Positions 23,840 through 35,636 of a DNA stretch of 64,000 bases are shown here, piece by piece. Origin of the DNA: Pelodera strongyloides (taxonomy: Eukaryota; Nematoda; Chromadorea; Rhabditida; Rhabditidae); contig JAANDG010000589.1 of NCBI GenBank assembly GCA_036852015.1, positions 1-64,000 of the forward strand. Direction: 5' to 3'. The position numbers and the translations under genes were made by a program. The notes under the pieces were generated by a model, which saw only the letters and a list, made by a program, of their open reading frames with translations, had not been told where the DNA came from and ran no database searches. Numbering within the stretch: the stretch's first letter is position 1; each line of letters begins with the position of its first letter.

Positions 23840-24361
23840 TTATTACACTTACGTGACTCGTAGGCGCTAGTTTTAGTGTTAGACTTTTGTAGAAGATATT
23901 TATAAATAATATAACTTGTAAATAAGAATTTTATTGTGATAGTCTGACTCTAGAATGTCCGGCATACGGTAGAATTGTGCGCCGTGCCGTGCAGTAAACA
24001 TTACGATATAGATAGGTTTTCAAAAAGTTATTATGTATGCCTAAGGCATTAGGTTTGTTTGCTTCCTGTTTAAGCATTAGGGTATGATTATAAGTGCCGT
24101 TTTTCTTTTATTTATTACTTGATTCGATATTCGGTATGTAATTATATTGGACGTGGCCAAACCGGATCAATAATAATACTTTTTTTATCACTTCTTCTTG
24201 CTGCGTTACTTTCAAATCACTGTTTTATCACTGTTCGATATATTTATTTTAACTTTATACGCTTTTGATGTTTTCGTTGTTGTTTCGGATTGAGTTTTAT
24301 GTTTTTGCGGTTGTAAGTATTACTGTATGTATTACTTCTATACTCTATTCCATTCCAGTCT
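23840..24361. other. Spacer between ISCA2 and the TTC19-like gene
   Basis: AT-rich, no gene recognised. It ends in the pyrimidine-rich acceptor CATTCCAG three bases before the next start codon, consistent with trans-splicing. Confidence 0.45.
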
Positions 24362-27300
24362 ATGCTCACTCGCCGTCTGCTGTCTCTCAGCAGCAGACTA
24401 TCCAGTGTCAATCAACCATCAACAGCATCAGCTACACCTCCGCTTGTCACTTTTGGTAAGTTTTCTTTAGTTTAGTTTTTTTTTACATTTGTAACATCTT
24501 TCGGTTATTTTTTGGAGCATATCACCATTGTTTTTTTCTAAATATACTTTCATTTCAAAGTAACTTTGTAGGTAGACGTGCCAAGAATTCGCATCGTGAG
24601 GATTCTGGTGATTCAAATGGGGAGCGTCATACCAATGAGGGAAGATGGAAGTACGCTGCAGGAGTAAGTTGTAATTGTGGTATGCATTTACCAAGTTGTT
24701 ATTCCTCTTGGTATATAGCGATCCGAGTATTATTATAGTTTGCGTTGTCTTCGTCATCTGTTGCACACGTGAACTCACAGTCAATGCATTTCGTGACTCG
24801 TGAGTGCCTAAGGTAGAGTTTGTCATGGTATTATGGTTTATTTGTTTATTGTAAGATAGTATTTTATTAAATGAGTTCTGCCTTTACTGAACTATTTTGT
24901 AAATTATTGCTCTCATGCAGGGTATAAATTCCCTGCGTAAATGGGGGTGGTTGGAGGCTTTGGAGGTGGTTTCTTTAGCTTAGTGATGTACCGTTTGAAT
25001 AAAACACCATGTTTCAATCAAATATATCCTTTGTTAGCGCGATAGCGCTAACATAGTTTGGGGTTTAATAATTTGGAATTGCTTCCGGAGGTGGTCAAAA
25101 CCAATCCGGAGGTGGTTGGTGCGTGTTTTCACGCACCAACCTGTACCCCTGCTCTCATGTTCTGTTTTAAATTTTATATACTTGTGTTCTAGATGGGCGC
25201 TCCATTGCTGGGTCTCTCCTGGCTTGTGACAATTAAGGACTTTTTTGGTGTTGAACGTATACAATTGGACAAGGACCCGGTGAAGGAAAAGATAAAACAG
25301 GTATGATTTGGAATATTCACATTTTTTGTGTTTCTTATCGTTTGTTCTAGTGCGCCGCATGATTCCATGTGCGCCGTTTATCTGTAGTTCAGTTTAGTTG
25401 AACTGTTGAACAGTAAACGGTTGATTTTTGTTCGTTTTTAACATGGAACTATTTTTTTCAGTCATGGTTGGATCGGAAATATGGCCGTTTTGACAGTGCA
25501 ATACAACAACTCGAACTGGCATTGGAGGAGGTCAAGGTGAGTGTTCTAGTTCTTTGATTTGAGTCTGTCATTGTCATGTATGTTCGCGCTTTCTTTTCTA
25601 AATACTGTATGAGGTTGTTTCTTTGATTTATTTGTCAATTTCAAGTGAACACGCTTATTTTAACTTGTATATACATTTTACGGGTCGGGTCTGTTAGGAT
25701 TTTCCTTGTCTACTTTATTGATGTGTTTTGTTTCTTTGTAGGAATTCATTTTTTGTTTGATAGTTCAGAATCGTTATTTATCTATACTAACTTCTATTTG
25801 TTGTTGAGGAGCGTGGTGAGGAACTGCCGATCACTCGAGTTCTTGATGAACTCGCCAACACTTATTTCCAACAGGGAGACCTCGAGAAAGCTGAGGAATG
25901 TTTCAAATTGGTTGTCAACAGGTAATGGGTTTAACTGTTTTATTAATGTGTTTGACTATTTTATAAGGTTGCGTTTCCTGGGAAAGAGTGAACTCAGTGA
26001 ACAGAGTATTTTTAGACAGTCTGATTGCGAAAAATGTTTTAACTAAGAAGAAGTTGCGCGTGCGTGATATGGTGTGCGAGAAACATTAGACAATTAGTTG
26101 ACGAGAAAAATATTTAATATTCATTCTTGCCTTCTTGTATTTTAGACTTGTTTCTCTGCACAAGAAAAGGGATTCGGACCCACAATTCATTGGTGTTTCA
26201 TTAAAATTGGCCGATATTTTTGCCCAGAGGGGACTTGTTGAGAATGCCGAGTCGGGTTATAAGCATTGTGTGAGGAAACAAATGCAAGTGGGTTTTTGTT
26301 TTTCATCTTTTGTTTCAACGCCCTCGGTATCCTTCCCTTATATTTATTTTATGTTGCTAATATTGCTCTAGGTATAACTTTTTTTTCACTTTTTTTTGTC
26401 TCTCTCTATCGTCTAGTTCTCTTTCTCTGTCATTCTTGTAAATAATGTGTGAATCCGTATTTATTTTTACATGTGAATGAAGGTTTTCTGTGTTGTAGTG
26501 TAACGCCTCAATCTCTTCTTAAAGTGATGTTTTTGCTTTTGTTTAAAGTGTATGTTACAAGGTGCTTTTGTTTAGATAATGGACGAGCACATGAAGAAGT
26601 TTTCGGTGGCTCACGGTGCCCTCGTGGAGGAAAAACATTTGGTGGACACTCACGGAGCAGCCTATACCGATCCAATTGCCCTGTTCGGAATGTGCCTTGA
26701 GGCATATGCTCACTTTTTGGTAGGGATTTACTTTTTATTTGTCTGGTTTGATCCTAAGCGACCTCATTGGTGTTTTCACATCTTTCAATTAATGTTCATG
26801 TGCTCATGCAATTACTTCATTACGAGGACTGATGGCTACCGTAACCGGGTGTCATAGAGTCCAATGGTCACTATTAGGGGAACAAACACGAGATACCTAA
26901 CATAATAACCAGTTCAGATACGAGGCATTTCGCATTTTAGGTGACTTATCAAGGAGAGGATCGCCTACGCGAGGCCGAAGAGTACATGGACGAAGTTTTG
27001 AAGGTATACATTTATATGTTTAATTATAATGTTTACTTCCTTCCTTCCTTGGGGTTTGCTTTCGCTGTTTGTTTGTTTTTCAATTCGTTTCCTCATTGGC
27101 ATCGTTCCCCCGTGGGCCCTAACAGTGAATGCACAAGAGTAATTATGCTAATTTTTTGCTAACATTGGATTCTTATTTTTCCTTTGCTACGATACTTCCT
27201 TTTCACATGTTGAAGCGGTTCCTCTTCACTATATCATGTATTACCAATGTGGACATGTTTGATCTGTTAAATTTTAATCATACTCTTAAGAGTAAGTAAG

Positions 27301-28683
27301 TGATCTTATCTCTCAGTTGCGCAGTCGCTTTCTAATTCAGATCTCCTATCAGATATATGGCTCGAACAACTACCATTCGGTCAACCTGCTCAACAATTTT
27401 GGCGCGTGTTGTATTATTAAGAACCGGTGAGCGTTTATCTTTGTTTTGATGGTTGTAGCGTGTGGTATGTAGTTTGTAGCGTTTTATCCTTCTTTGGTAA
27501 ATCTCCGCATTACTTCTCTTCTTATGTCTCTTTAATCCATAGTTGATTGTATTAGTTCATTTTAGTTTCGAACTTGCCCTTAAATATCTGGCAATTGGAA
27601 TCGACCGAATATTGTACGTGAATGAATGTGCACATCTTCTTCCTGGGTAAGTTGAGTTAATTAGGTCTACTTTTATTATCTAACTGGTGAGCAGCAGTGA
27701 ACTGAGTGCACTCTGATTGTGTACAGAGGTCGTATTCACTAACACGCAGGGAGCCCTCCCGGGCCTCCCCAGGGAGCTAAATAGTGCGTGGAGAGTGCGC
27801 GAGCAGAAGAGATTCAGAGCGCTCGTGAGCCTATGGAGGGCTCCCTGTGTGTTGGTGAATACGGCCTCAGGTTTCAGATGGTCAGATGACAATATTCTAT
27901 CTTGCTAATTGCGGTAGAACGTAGATGTTTCAACCATAATTTAATTTAGCATGTTGTTCGCGGTTTCAGTGTTTTTTCTGATGACTCAGATAGAGTAATA
28001 TAATAAGATATTTTGTGATCCTATCAGAAAGACGTACTTTCATTAGGTTCTGTATTTTTTTTCTTTATCGCCGCTGTCCTTTCCAGCTACTACTGTAACT
28101 ATTCGGAGGCCCTCTGGCATTGTGGCAGGAAAGTGGAGGCATTGGAATGGGCCAGAAAAGCTGTACAAATGAGTAGAAGTGCCGATCAGAGAGTGCACAA
28201 GTGAGTGATGTTGAATGAGGAATGAAAATGATTAACATTTTTAATCGATTAAGATTTGTTGGCAATGCCTCAGTGCTTGAAAATGTAATGAGTTCCAAGA
28301 TTCCCTTGTAAAAGACTCAAAAATGTTTTGTATGGTCCTCTGCGTGAGGTTGCTATGAGTTTCCACTTACTTGGGAAAATGTAGAATAGTTTGAGAGGTA
28401 GAATATTATTGAGTGAAAATGGAATGATATTAAAGCGAAATGCTAGCCCCTTTGGAAAATTTGCAAATTTGTATCCTATGCTAATTTTGTACGATTGCCG
28501 CGGACGATCGTACAAAATTAGCATAGGATACATAGGATTTGCTTATCATATGCAAATTTTCCAAAGGGGCTAGCATTTCGCTTTAAAATGTAATTTTGAT
28601 CTTTCAGTTACTGCAAAAACTTCCTGCGAGATTTGGAAAGAGATGCGAATAAGGGATCAAAGAAAACCTGGTGGCTATTTTAG
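24362..28683 (+). CDS. TTC19: TTC19-like mitochondrial TPR protein
   Basis: TTC19 is an inner-membrane TPR protein needed for respiratory complex III upkeep. Thirteen exons: 24362-24455, 24572-24663, 24921-24965, 25193-25300, 25462-25536, 25809-25921, 26146-26287, 26576-26719, 26941-27003, 27341-27426, 27566-27646, 28087-28200 and 28608-28683; 410 residues, all phases agree. The N-terminus MLTRRLLSLSSRLSSVNQ is an amphipathic targeting peptide. A hydrophobic stretch GAPLLGLSWLVTI near residue 80 is a likely membrane anchor. The C-terminal two thirds are helical TPR repeats, e.g. ITRVLDELANTYFQQGDLEKAE, VSLKLADIFAQRGLVENAE and HSVNLLNNFGACCI. The family call rests on TPR layout plus the targeting and membrane segments; another mitochondrial TPR protein is possible. 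Introns hold at least four repeat insertions. Confidence 0.8.
25037..25145. repeat. Dispersed repeat, inverse of 19196-19310, with GGTGCGTG palindrome
   Basis: Contains GGTTGGTGCGTGTTTTCACGCACCAACC, a hairpin, with two CCGGAGGTGGT motifs and TAATTTGGAATTGCTTCC. It lies in an intron of the TTC19-like gene, in the opposite orientation to the lin-7 copy. Confidence 0.75.
27081..27155. repeat. Dispersed repeat, inverted copy at 29124-29200
   Basis: CAATTCGTTTCCTCATTGGCATCGTTCCCCCGTGGGCC and the following GAATGCACAAGAGTAATTATGC recur as the reverse complement 2 kb downstream. It sits in a TTC19-like intron. Confidence 0.8.
27726..27869. mobile_element. 144-bp MITE with ~34-bp terminal inverted repeats
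   Basis: The ends GAGGTCGTATTCACTAACAC and, inverted, GAGGCCGTATTCACCAACAC continue into CAGGGAGCCCTCC on both sides. The interior is GC-richer than its surroundings and non-coding. Located in the intron between exons 11 and 12 of the TTC19-like gene. Confidence 0.8.
28430..28586. mobile_element. TTAAAGCGAAATGC palindromic MITE, copy 1
   Basis: A near-perfect palindrome running from TTAAAGCGAAATGCTAGCC to its reverse complement, with a core CGTACAAAATTAGCATAGG and its complement around a short GC centre. Other copies are at 54956-55111 and 60949-61117. It fills most of the last intron of the TTC19-like gene. Confidence 0.88.
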
Positions 28684-29123
28684 GCGATTATAGAATTTAT
28701 TAGTGATTGTAGAAGAGTTGTTAAATTATGAAGTTGTTCATTTATTGTTTAAGTAAAGAACATTTTAATCAAGTTGTTGTGTATTTGTTCTTGGTTGAAT
28801 AACAAGAAAATTCTGGATTGTGAAAATAAAAAACAAGCAATGCCGTTTCATGGGAAAGCATTTATATCCGCTTAAATAGCATTTATATCAACACTGTTTG
28901 AAAATACATATAATGTATCACCTTTTGCGTTACTGTCCTAAACGGACGTCGAAGTCGGGTTTTCAGAAGTTCAATCCTAACAAGTATTTTGAGGGTCGAT
29001 TACTGTAGCTCGATGTAACTAGACCCATGCATTGTCGTCATGACTCATGACGTGCTATTTTCTTAAATCTTTCTTCACTTTGTGCTTTCGTTAAGTAGAA
29101 ACCAATTACTTCCTTTCTGCCTA

Positions 29124-29200
29124 AAATTAGCATAATTACTCTTGTGCATTCACTGTTAGGGCCCACGGGGGAACGATGCCAATGAGGAAACGAATTGGTT
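29124..29200. repeat. Inverted copy of the 27081-27155 repeat
   Basis: Reads GCATAATTACTCTTGTGCATTC, then GGGCCCACGGGGGAACGATGCC and AATGAGGAAACGAATTG, the reverse complement of the intronic copy at 27081-27155. Confidence 0.8.
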
Positions 29201-30074
29201 TAGAGAGGGGAGGGAATCATACATTTTGCTTGTCTTTTTAGGAAATGTATACATAAACAATACGCTACAATATTAAAATGCGCGTACATGCCGTCCGCAT
29301 CCGCAACCACAATCAGAATTTGTTTTACGTTAATAACTACGGTAGTATTAATTTTCGTGAATCATATGGTTCCAATGTCTGAATTTCCGCTTTCAAACGT
29401 TTCATTGGTTCAGAATTTCAGAATTGGCCTTCGTAATCCATTTAAATGCAAACATACGCAGATGTATAATAACTCAATTATTTCATTGGTTGAGGTCATT
29501 GCATATTCCGCATCTGCGCCGTGACTATCTTATTATATAAAGTTGGGAGCTTTGTTTGTTTGTTTGTTTGTTTGATTGATTGTATGTTTGGATGATGTGC
29601 GTTACGCACTGAGCCATCTCACATCCCGAGCGCCCCCCTCATAATAGTCCAAAAAAGGCTGCATATACGGAATGTGTGTGGTGTATCGTTCGGGCGCGGT
29701 GGCGCGCAGCTCATTTTAGGAAACAACGAACACTCACAACTCAAAGAACTACCAAATCACAATCCTTGACAACTTTTTATGAAATACTTTTTTGTAATCA
29801 CTTCGTAGTCTAATTTTTCATTTACTCATTTTACAAAGATTTAGTCGACATATTTTGCAACAAAGCATTGAGTAATTCTCTGCACATTTCCCTTATTTCC
29901 CATGAAACGAGCGTCCAATCATGAGCGATGTTTCGGTCGAACGAAAGAACATTCAACAGAATTTCTTAATTTCGCGTAGTCTTTGCTATATTATGGATAA
30001 TACACGGTATCACCTGTAACGTTCTACGACATTCTTTAGTTTAATACAGTTAAGGAAAACATCTGTGAGAATTT

Positions 30075-31160
30075 TTTTAGGATTTGGGATTTTTTCTGCT
30101 TTATAGAGTCCAGCAAGTTGCAGACAATTTAGGATAAATATTGTCAACAGAATCTAAGTTCTAACCCGTGTTTAATATTGGTATGGGTTTCAAAAAGAAA
30201 AATGAAGACTGTAGACTGTAGACTGCATAGGAATGTTTCCTCCTAACTTATATAGCCCAGCGAAACATTGCGGCGTATCAGCCACGCGATATTAAGCTGC
30301 TTTTAGGCTTTGGCAATTTTTTCGATGTCCTAGAGTAGAGCAAGTTGCAGGCAATTTAGGAGGAAAACAGTCAACAGAAACTAATAAGTTCTCTCCCCGT
30401 GTTTGTTATCGGTGTAGGTTCCAAAAGGAAAAATAACAAAACTGAAACCATTTCTTTTGTGAATGTTTGCTTCTAACTTATATAGCCCAGCGAAACATTT
30501 CGACGTATCAGCCAGGCACTTATTCCTTTTTTTATGATTTGGAATTTTTTCGATATTACTACAGAGTCCAGCAAGTTGCAGACAATTTAGGAGGTATATA
30601 GTCAACAGAAACTAATAAGTTCTCACCCATGGGTTTCAAAAGGAAAAGTGAGAGACAGGAGGCTCTTTGCATAGTAATGTTTCCTCCTAACTTATATAGC
30701 CTAGCGAAACATTGCGGCGTATCAGCCACGCGATATTAATAAGCTGCTTTTAGGCTTTGGCAATTTTTTCGATATCCTAGAGTAGAGCAAGTAGCACACA
30801 ATTTAGGAGGTATACAGTCAACCGAAACTAAATTCTATCCCCGTGTTTGATGTCAGTGTAGGTTTCAAAAGGAAAAATAACAAAACTGAAACCACTTCCT
30901 TTGTGTAAATGTTTGCTTCTAACTTATATAGCCCAGCGACCTATTACTGCGTATCAGCAACGCGCTTATTCCTTTTTTTAGGATTTGGAATTTTTTCGAT
31001 ATTATAGAGTCCAGCAAGTTGCAGACAATTTAGGAGGAATATAGTCAACGTCCTAAAATGGGCAAACCTATCCCCAGGAAACTATTCTTGCCAGAAAGAG
31101 TTGCTTCTACTTATAGATATAGCCCAGTGAAACATAGCGACCATCAGCGAATATTGGAAA
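30075..31160. repeat. Satellite, about five copies of a ~225-bp unit
   Basis: The anchor CAGCAAGTTGCAGACAATTTAGGA or a close variant appears near 30111, 30340, 30570, 30787 and 31013, a spacing of 217-230 bp. Each unit also has CTAACTTATATAGCCCAGCGAA, CGTATCAGC and a TTTTTTCGAT tract. Units 2 and 4 share features that differ from 1, 3 and 5, suggesting a two-unit higher-order pattern. Confidence 0.9.
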
Positions 31161-31406
31161 GACGCCTCAGGCGGCGGAAGCCGACTGGTATATATATAAT
31201 GAAGACATATTTATATCTTTAAGTTATGCGTACCATTTCTGGAATCTGGTGCGTACTAACTATTCTATTTTTGGCTCCAAATTTGGTTCGACGGGTGTTT
31301 ACTCTTGATTCCGAACTCGGCAGCTATTCATCTTCTGCGTGCCTGAGTTGGACGTTCCGCAGTGATTCCTAACTGCCTCTCCTTAGCTCATATACACTCA
31401 TCCGTC

Positions 31407-31414
31407 TTATGCTC

Positions 31415-31446
<32 letters not shown>

Positions 31447-31500
31447 GGAGGGAGAGAGAGAAGAGAGAGAGAGGGAAGGAAGGAGAGAGTAAAGATAGTT
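31407..31500. repeat. GA-rich microsatellite
   Basis: Interrupted GAGAGA tract on the plus strand. Confidence 0.9.
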
Positions 31501-32189
31501 ATGAAGAAGGGAGGTGAAAGAAGAAAGAGAAGTGCCCATTTTTCTATTCATGACCTTGTCTTCTCAGCCATTCTCCTTTAGTGACTTTTGCTTCTGAACA
31601 TCGTCAACAGAAGTAACTTTCTCCCTTGGCCTTTCATATTTGTGGTGCTTTCTTTCAAAGTTCTCGATGTCTAGATAAAGATCATTTTTGATTCTGACAA
31701 ATCTCTTTTCTTGTTAGGGCGGTTGTGCCAAAAAAAGTAAAAAAAAATAAACCAAAGGATTCCCAAACTCATTTAAACAAAACTGGTTGTAATGTATAAG
31801 GACATCATCATTGCATTTAAAAAAGTACGAAGGAGCAATAGTGTAAAAATATCATTACTTCACTGCTTCACGCTTTCCATACAGTAAATAGTGATAGGCA
31901 CTCAAATGTTCTTGTCATATAAATTGATAGAAACCGCGTTTTGCAGTTTTTCACTCACAAGTCCCAGTCCCAACAGTTGTGGTAATTTCACCAGGATGGT
32001 CTTCCATATATTCTATGCCCATTTTTCTATGTTAATATTCGGAACGATGAATAAATCATGCACTTTTTCCTCTCGCAGTGCCCATTAATCGGTGGCCATA
32101 AAATTTGGCCCAATTATAGCCACGCTCCCCATTCTGAAGACACGATGGGCCGCATTCCTTTACTCAAAATGAACATAATATCGGTTTGG

Positions 32190-32191
32190 AC

Positions 32192-32234
<43 letters not shown>

Positions 32235-32299
32235 CGCTCTCTCTATCTCTATCTCTATCTCTATCTCTATCTCTATCTCTCTCTCTATCTCTCTTTCTA

Positions 32300-32354
<55 letters not shown>

Positions 32355-32355
32355 C
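32190..32355. repeat. CT microsatellite with CTATCT phase
   Basis: (CT)n with an internal run of CTATCT units; 165 bp of pure pyrimidine/AT low complexity. Confidence 0.95.
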
Positions 32356-32837
32356 AAGTTTCCTTATTAGAGTACGTCAAATAGAGGTCGGGTTTGTATT
32401 CGAAACCACCAAATTTCTAGGAATTTATAACGAATCTTGGTGAAGATCTGCCCTGCTGAAGACCTATAATTATCAAATCCGCAAATTGGAGCGTGCCAAT
32501 TGCAACCTCTAATTAAGTATTTCGGGTTGTTTTCCGGTAAACGGTAAAAGACGAGGTCTATTCTAATTCGTTTTTCCCTCACACGAAATTAGGATGACGT
32601 TTTTGTACCTTACTTCTACTAGTACATCTAGTACATTTTCCCACGTTCCGATGTCCTGAAATCAGTTTCTCAATCTGTTAATTTGAGATTTGAAGGAACC
32701 CCGGTTCTATGGACATGTTAAAAAATGACAGATCTGTCCCTAGGCAAATTTATTTTCGGGATACCCGACTTGCACAAGAAACTCCTGTCAGCGAAGTCAG
32801 TTTCCTGTCAAAACCCAGACGTTTCACATCGCTGCTT

Positions 32838-32920
32838 CTCTTTCTCTCTCTCTCTCTCGCTCCTTCTCTCTCTCTCTCTCTCGCTCCTTCTCTCTCTCTC
32901 TTCCTCTCTTCTCTCTCGGA
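32838..32920. repeat. CT microsatellite
   Basis: (CT)n interrupted by two CTCGCTCCTT motifs about 30 bp apart. Confidence 0.9.
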
Positions 32921-34369
32921 ATCTGCTTTTGGCAGAAGTGGTAATAGAAAAGGCAGAGCGAAATTGGTAAAGAAAGAGTTTCGAGGGTTCCGAGGAGTAA
33001 ATTGAACTTCAATTTACTTCGGCCGTATACAATCTGAGTAAACGATCTTCATTCCGAATTCATTCGCGTTTTTTCTTCTCGTTTGGAGCTAATGGAATTT
33101 TCGTATAGAACTTTGCTCTACGCTACTCTCCACTTCTTCTCCAATTCTTCTCCAATTCTTTATTATTATTATTATAAGATGATCTTATTAGATCTCTTAT
33201 GTGCTTCAAACTTCAAACCCCTACATATGCGTCAAAAACGTTTTCTCATCGTCAGTCTCATTTTCCCTTCAGAACGTTGTTGTACATCTCACTTCTTCAC
33301 TTTTTCTATACATGATCTATTGTTGCAGCAATTCTAGTTGTTTCAGCCCTGTATACCTATTGAATGGAGAGGTCACAACTAAATAAATAAACAATAAAAT
33401 GCTAGTCTCCTGAGTGAGATGATTTCTTCTGGTTCTTTACTCTGTGATTCTGACGACTCCGACGTTCCGGATCTGAATCTCGTACAAACGAAGAAATCTA
33501 GGTTTGTTTTGGGGTTCATACATTAGAAGATCGGACCCCTGGGAAAGATATGCAGATGGTCCACATATTGGAATTTTTGAGACTAACTGACGCAGGTGAC
33601 CTGAAGATAACCTACTCACTCATACTAGGCGATTGGAAATAGCCTTAGTTTGTTGAGACTGTAAGGAAAGGACACTGATGAAACGCGCGCCATCGCCGCG
33701 CACAAAATGAGATGGTCCGCCGCAGCGCGACGGCTCATCCCATCTAGTGTGAGCGGGGGGTGCGCCACAAGTGCCGGCAAATGTGATCAATTCATGTTGG
33801 CGCACCTTTTGAAGGAGGCGCGGTAAGTGTTCCTCAGACCAGGTGCGCGCACCTGTTGAGCCCCCGTAGCGCCCGCTAGATTAGCTGTTCGAGTTCCTGC
33901 GAATGAAATACTTCGCTCGGCTTGTTGATGTTCACTGTCGTGTTTGCTATTCTGAAATTTCAAGGGACCTCAAAATTGCCCAAAACGGCTGTTTGTTGCC
34001 TGAAAAGCCATAAACCGAGTTAAAAACGCTTCAATTTCAGGCGTTTATGTTCTCCAAAAAGACGTCCCGGAGGACTTCCTGCATGTCTGCCCCTAATAGT
34101 CACTCTATTGTCTGCCGCTCTGTGTCTTCAGATGTATATGTTATATAGACAGTCTTGCAGGATTGATAGACTTACACATCAAATATCTTCAGGTACCTTG
34201 AAAATATGATTCTGCATAGTTTCATAGAGAATTCAAAAAGGAAGCGCAACTTTTGAAGTGTATGGTGTTTTCTGTGATGGCGCGGTTTCTGCCTTTTGGC
34301 TTCTATTTGAACGAAAAATATTTGATCAGCCGGTGAATTTTATCCAATTAACGGAAAGCCACTATCAGC

Positions 34370-34440
34370 GCCTCATTGGCTCAGTGGCAGAGCGTCTGTC
34401 TAGTAAACAGAAGGTCGCTGGTTCGATTCCAGCATGAGGC
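34370..34440 (+). tRNA. tRNA-Thr (AGT)
   Basis: Canonical 71-nt cloverleaf: acceptor GCCTCAT pairs fully with ATGAGGC, the D-arm is GGCTCAGTGGCAGAGC, the anticodon stem is TCTGT/ACAGA with loop CTAGTAA (anticodon AGT), and the T-arm is GCTGG TTCGATT CCAGC. No intron. A T-run (ATTTTTTGG) just downstream serves as the RNA polymerase III terminator. Confidence 0.96.
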
Positions 34441-34560
34441 ACAAATTTTTTGGATTACTTATTTCCACGAAGCTAATCTTTCTAAAAAAAATCTTCGTTT
34501 ATCGTGTATGCCGTGATGTGCCAGACGCCGAACATCTAGAAAAGACTTTTTTTTCTTCAG

Positions 34561-35636
34561 AATTCTCCCTTCTACCTTCCCTGGTTCGAGTGATTCAACA
34601 AGATGTCCATAGATTGAGAATCGAGTTCGATTTATCGCGTGAAGGTTAGTTGTTTTTAAATACATATATTAGTGACTGAAAACCACCATTATTGTTTGAT
34701 ACAAACTCATTTTATTTGAAGTCTCTGGCGCACCAAAGTGATGTGACTACACTGATAAAACTTTGGTTCGCAGCGTGCACATCTTTTTTCTTCGCCGCGC
34801 ACCCACCAACGCCAAACCGTCGCGGTGCCCCGTCAAAGTTTAGCGTTGTCCTTATGAGTGATGTCATGGCGTAACTATACATTCATGAAGTTAGCGCAAA
34901 CTAATTGTAAGTGGCAGTGTTTCGTATTCTTTCAGTGAATCCCACGTCGAACAACACTGGTAATGGAATGCAGTATGTCACCGATAACATTGCAAGCCTA
35001 TCGGACCGGTTGAGCACAATTAATGCACAAATGATAAGGGTAAGAAAGAGTTTTGCTTCCGTTTATTTTTTAGTTAAAGCCTTTGAGGCTTCACCTATGC
35101 CTGCAACAAAATGCACAAACTAGTCTCTTCTTTCGACATTGAAAGATAGTTGGTTTGGTGGTGCGCTGAAGAAAATTGGCATACAGGACAGGCGCCGTGC
35201 TTTCGGCTAATGAACTTACGTGTATTTTGTGCACGCCGACGTGTATTTTTCCGCGCTGTTTGGGCAACATTATAAACGTAATTTGTAATTATTCACGGCG
35301 CCTGTATGCGGTATGCCAATTTTCTTCAGCGCACCACCAAACCAACTATCATTCAATGTCGAAAGAAGAAACTAGTTTGTAGATTATGATTAATTAGCGT
35401 AATGTAAAATAGTCTTAATTTAAATCGTTAGAGCTAAAGTCTGATTCTGACTTCGTTCCGATTTTCAATTCGTTTAGATCGGGTCCTCCGTATCGGACAT
35501 TGACGATCGATTGACTTCCCTTGAATTCGAACATCCCTCACATAATACTGTTATCGAAAAACACAGAAGAAAGGAGCGTAATAACATCCGAAAGAAAACG
35601 GGAGGTGAAGTCGTATTCAGAAGGAAATTAGAATAA
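34561..35636 (+). CDS. Small coiled-coil protein, 5' end not resolved
   Basis: Three exons connect in phase: 34561-34644, 34936-35039 and 35478-35636, ending in TAA followed by AATAAA. They encode about 115 C-terminal residues. Residues from exons 2-3 form a heptad-like coiled coil (MQYVTDNIASLSDRLSTINA, then SSVSDIDDRLTSLE) and a basic tail (EKHRRKERNNIRKK). The DRLSTINAQMI segment recalls heat-shock-factor-binding protein 1 (DKFQTISDQII), but the match is short, so I do not assign a function. No convincing start codon was found: the reading frame stays open back into the tRNA-Thr at 34434, which cannot be the true start. Intron 2 contains a palindromic MITE. Confidence 0.55.
35116..35382. 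mobile_element. Palindromic MITE with ~80-bp inverted repeats
   Basis: The ends run AAACTAGTCTCTTCTTTCGA and inverted AAACTAGTTTCTTCTTTCGA. The arms share GATAGTTGGTTTGGTGGTGC and GCTGAAGAAAATTGGCATAC. The centre of about 100 bp is unrelated sequence rich in ACGTGTATTTT motifs. It sits in an intron of the small coiled-coil gene. Confidence 0.85.

Larger units (their letters stand above)
28684..34369. other. Gene-poor 5.7-kb stretch
   Basis: I see no supported gene here. It holds an inverted dispersed repeat (29124-29200), a TTTG microsatellite (about 29548-29575), a 225-bp satellite (30075-31160), GA/CT tracts (31407-31500, 32190-32355, 32838-32920) and a GC-rich patch at 33680-33860. The low-complexity open frames over the CT tracts are not genes. 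Confidence 0.6.

Noticed and set aside
32058..32443. Open frames of 85-108 codons rich in Ser/Leu/Tyr
   Set aside because: They arise from a CT/CTAT microsatellite, which lacks stop codons in several frames; no splice sites or conserved sequence.
32709..33012. Open frames on both strands over the second CT tract
   Set aside because: Low-complexity pyrimidine tract; neither frame has a recognisable protein.
28684..34369. Hidden gene in the gene-poor stretch
   Set aside because: Searched both strands for exons with TTTCAG acceptors and familiar motifs; found only repeats and short frames without phase-compatible neighbours.
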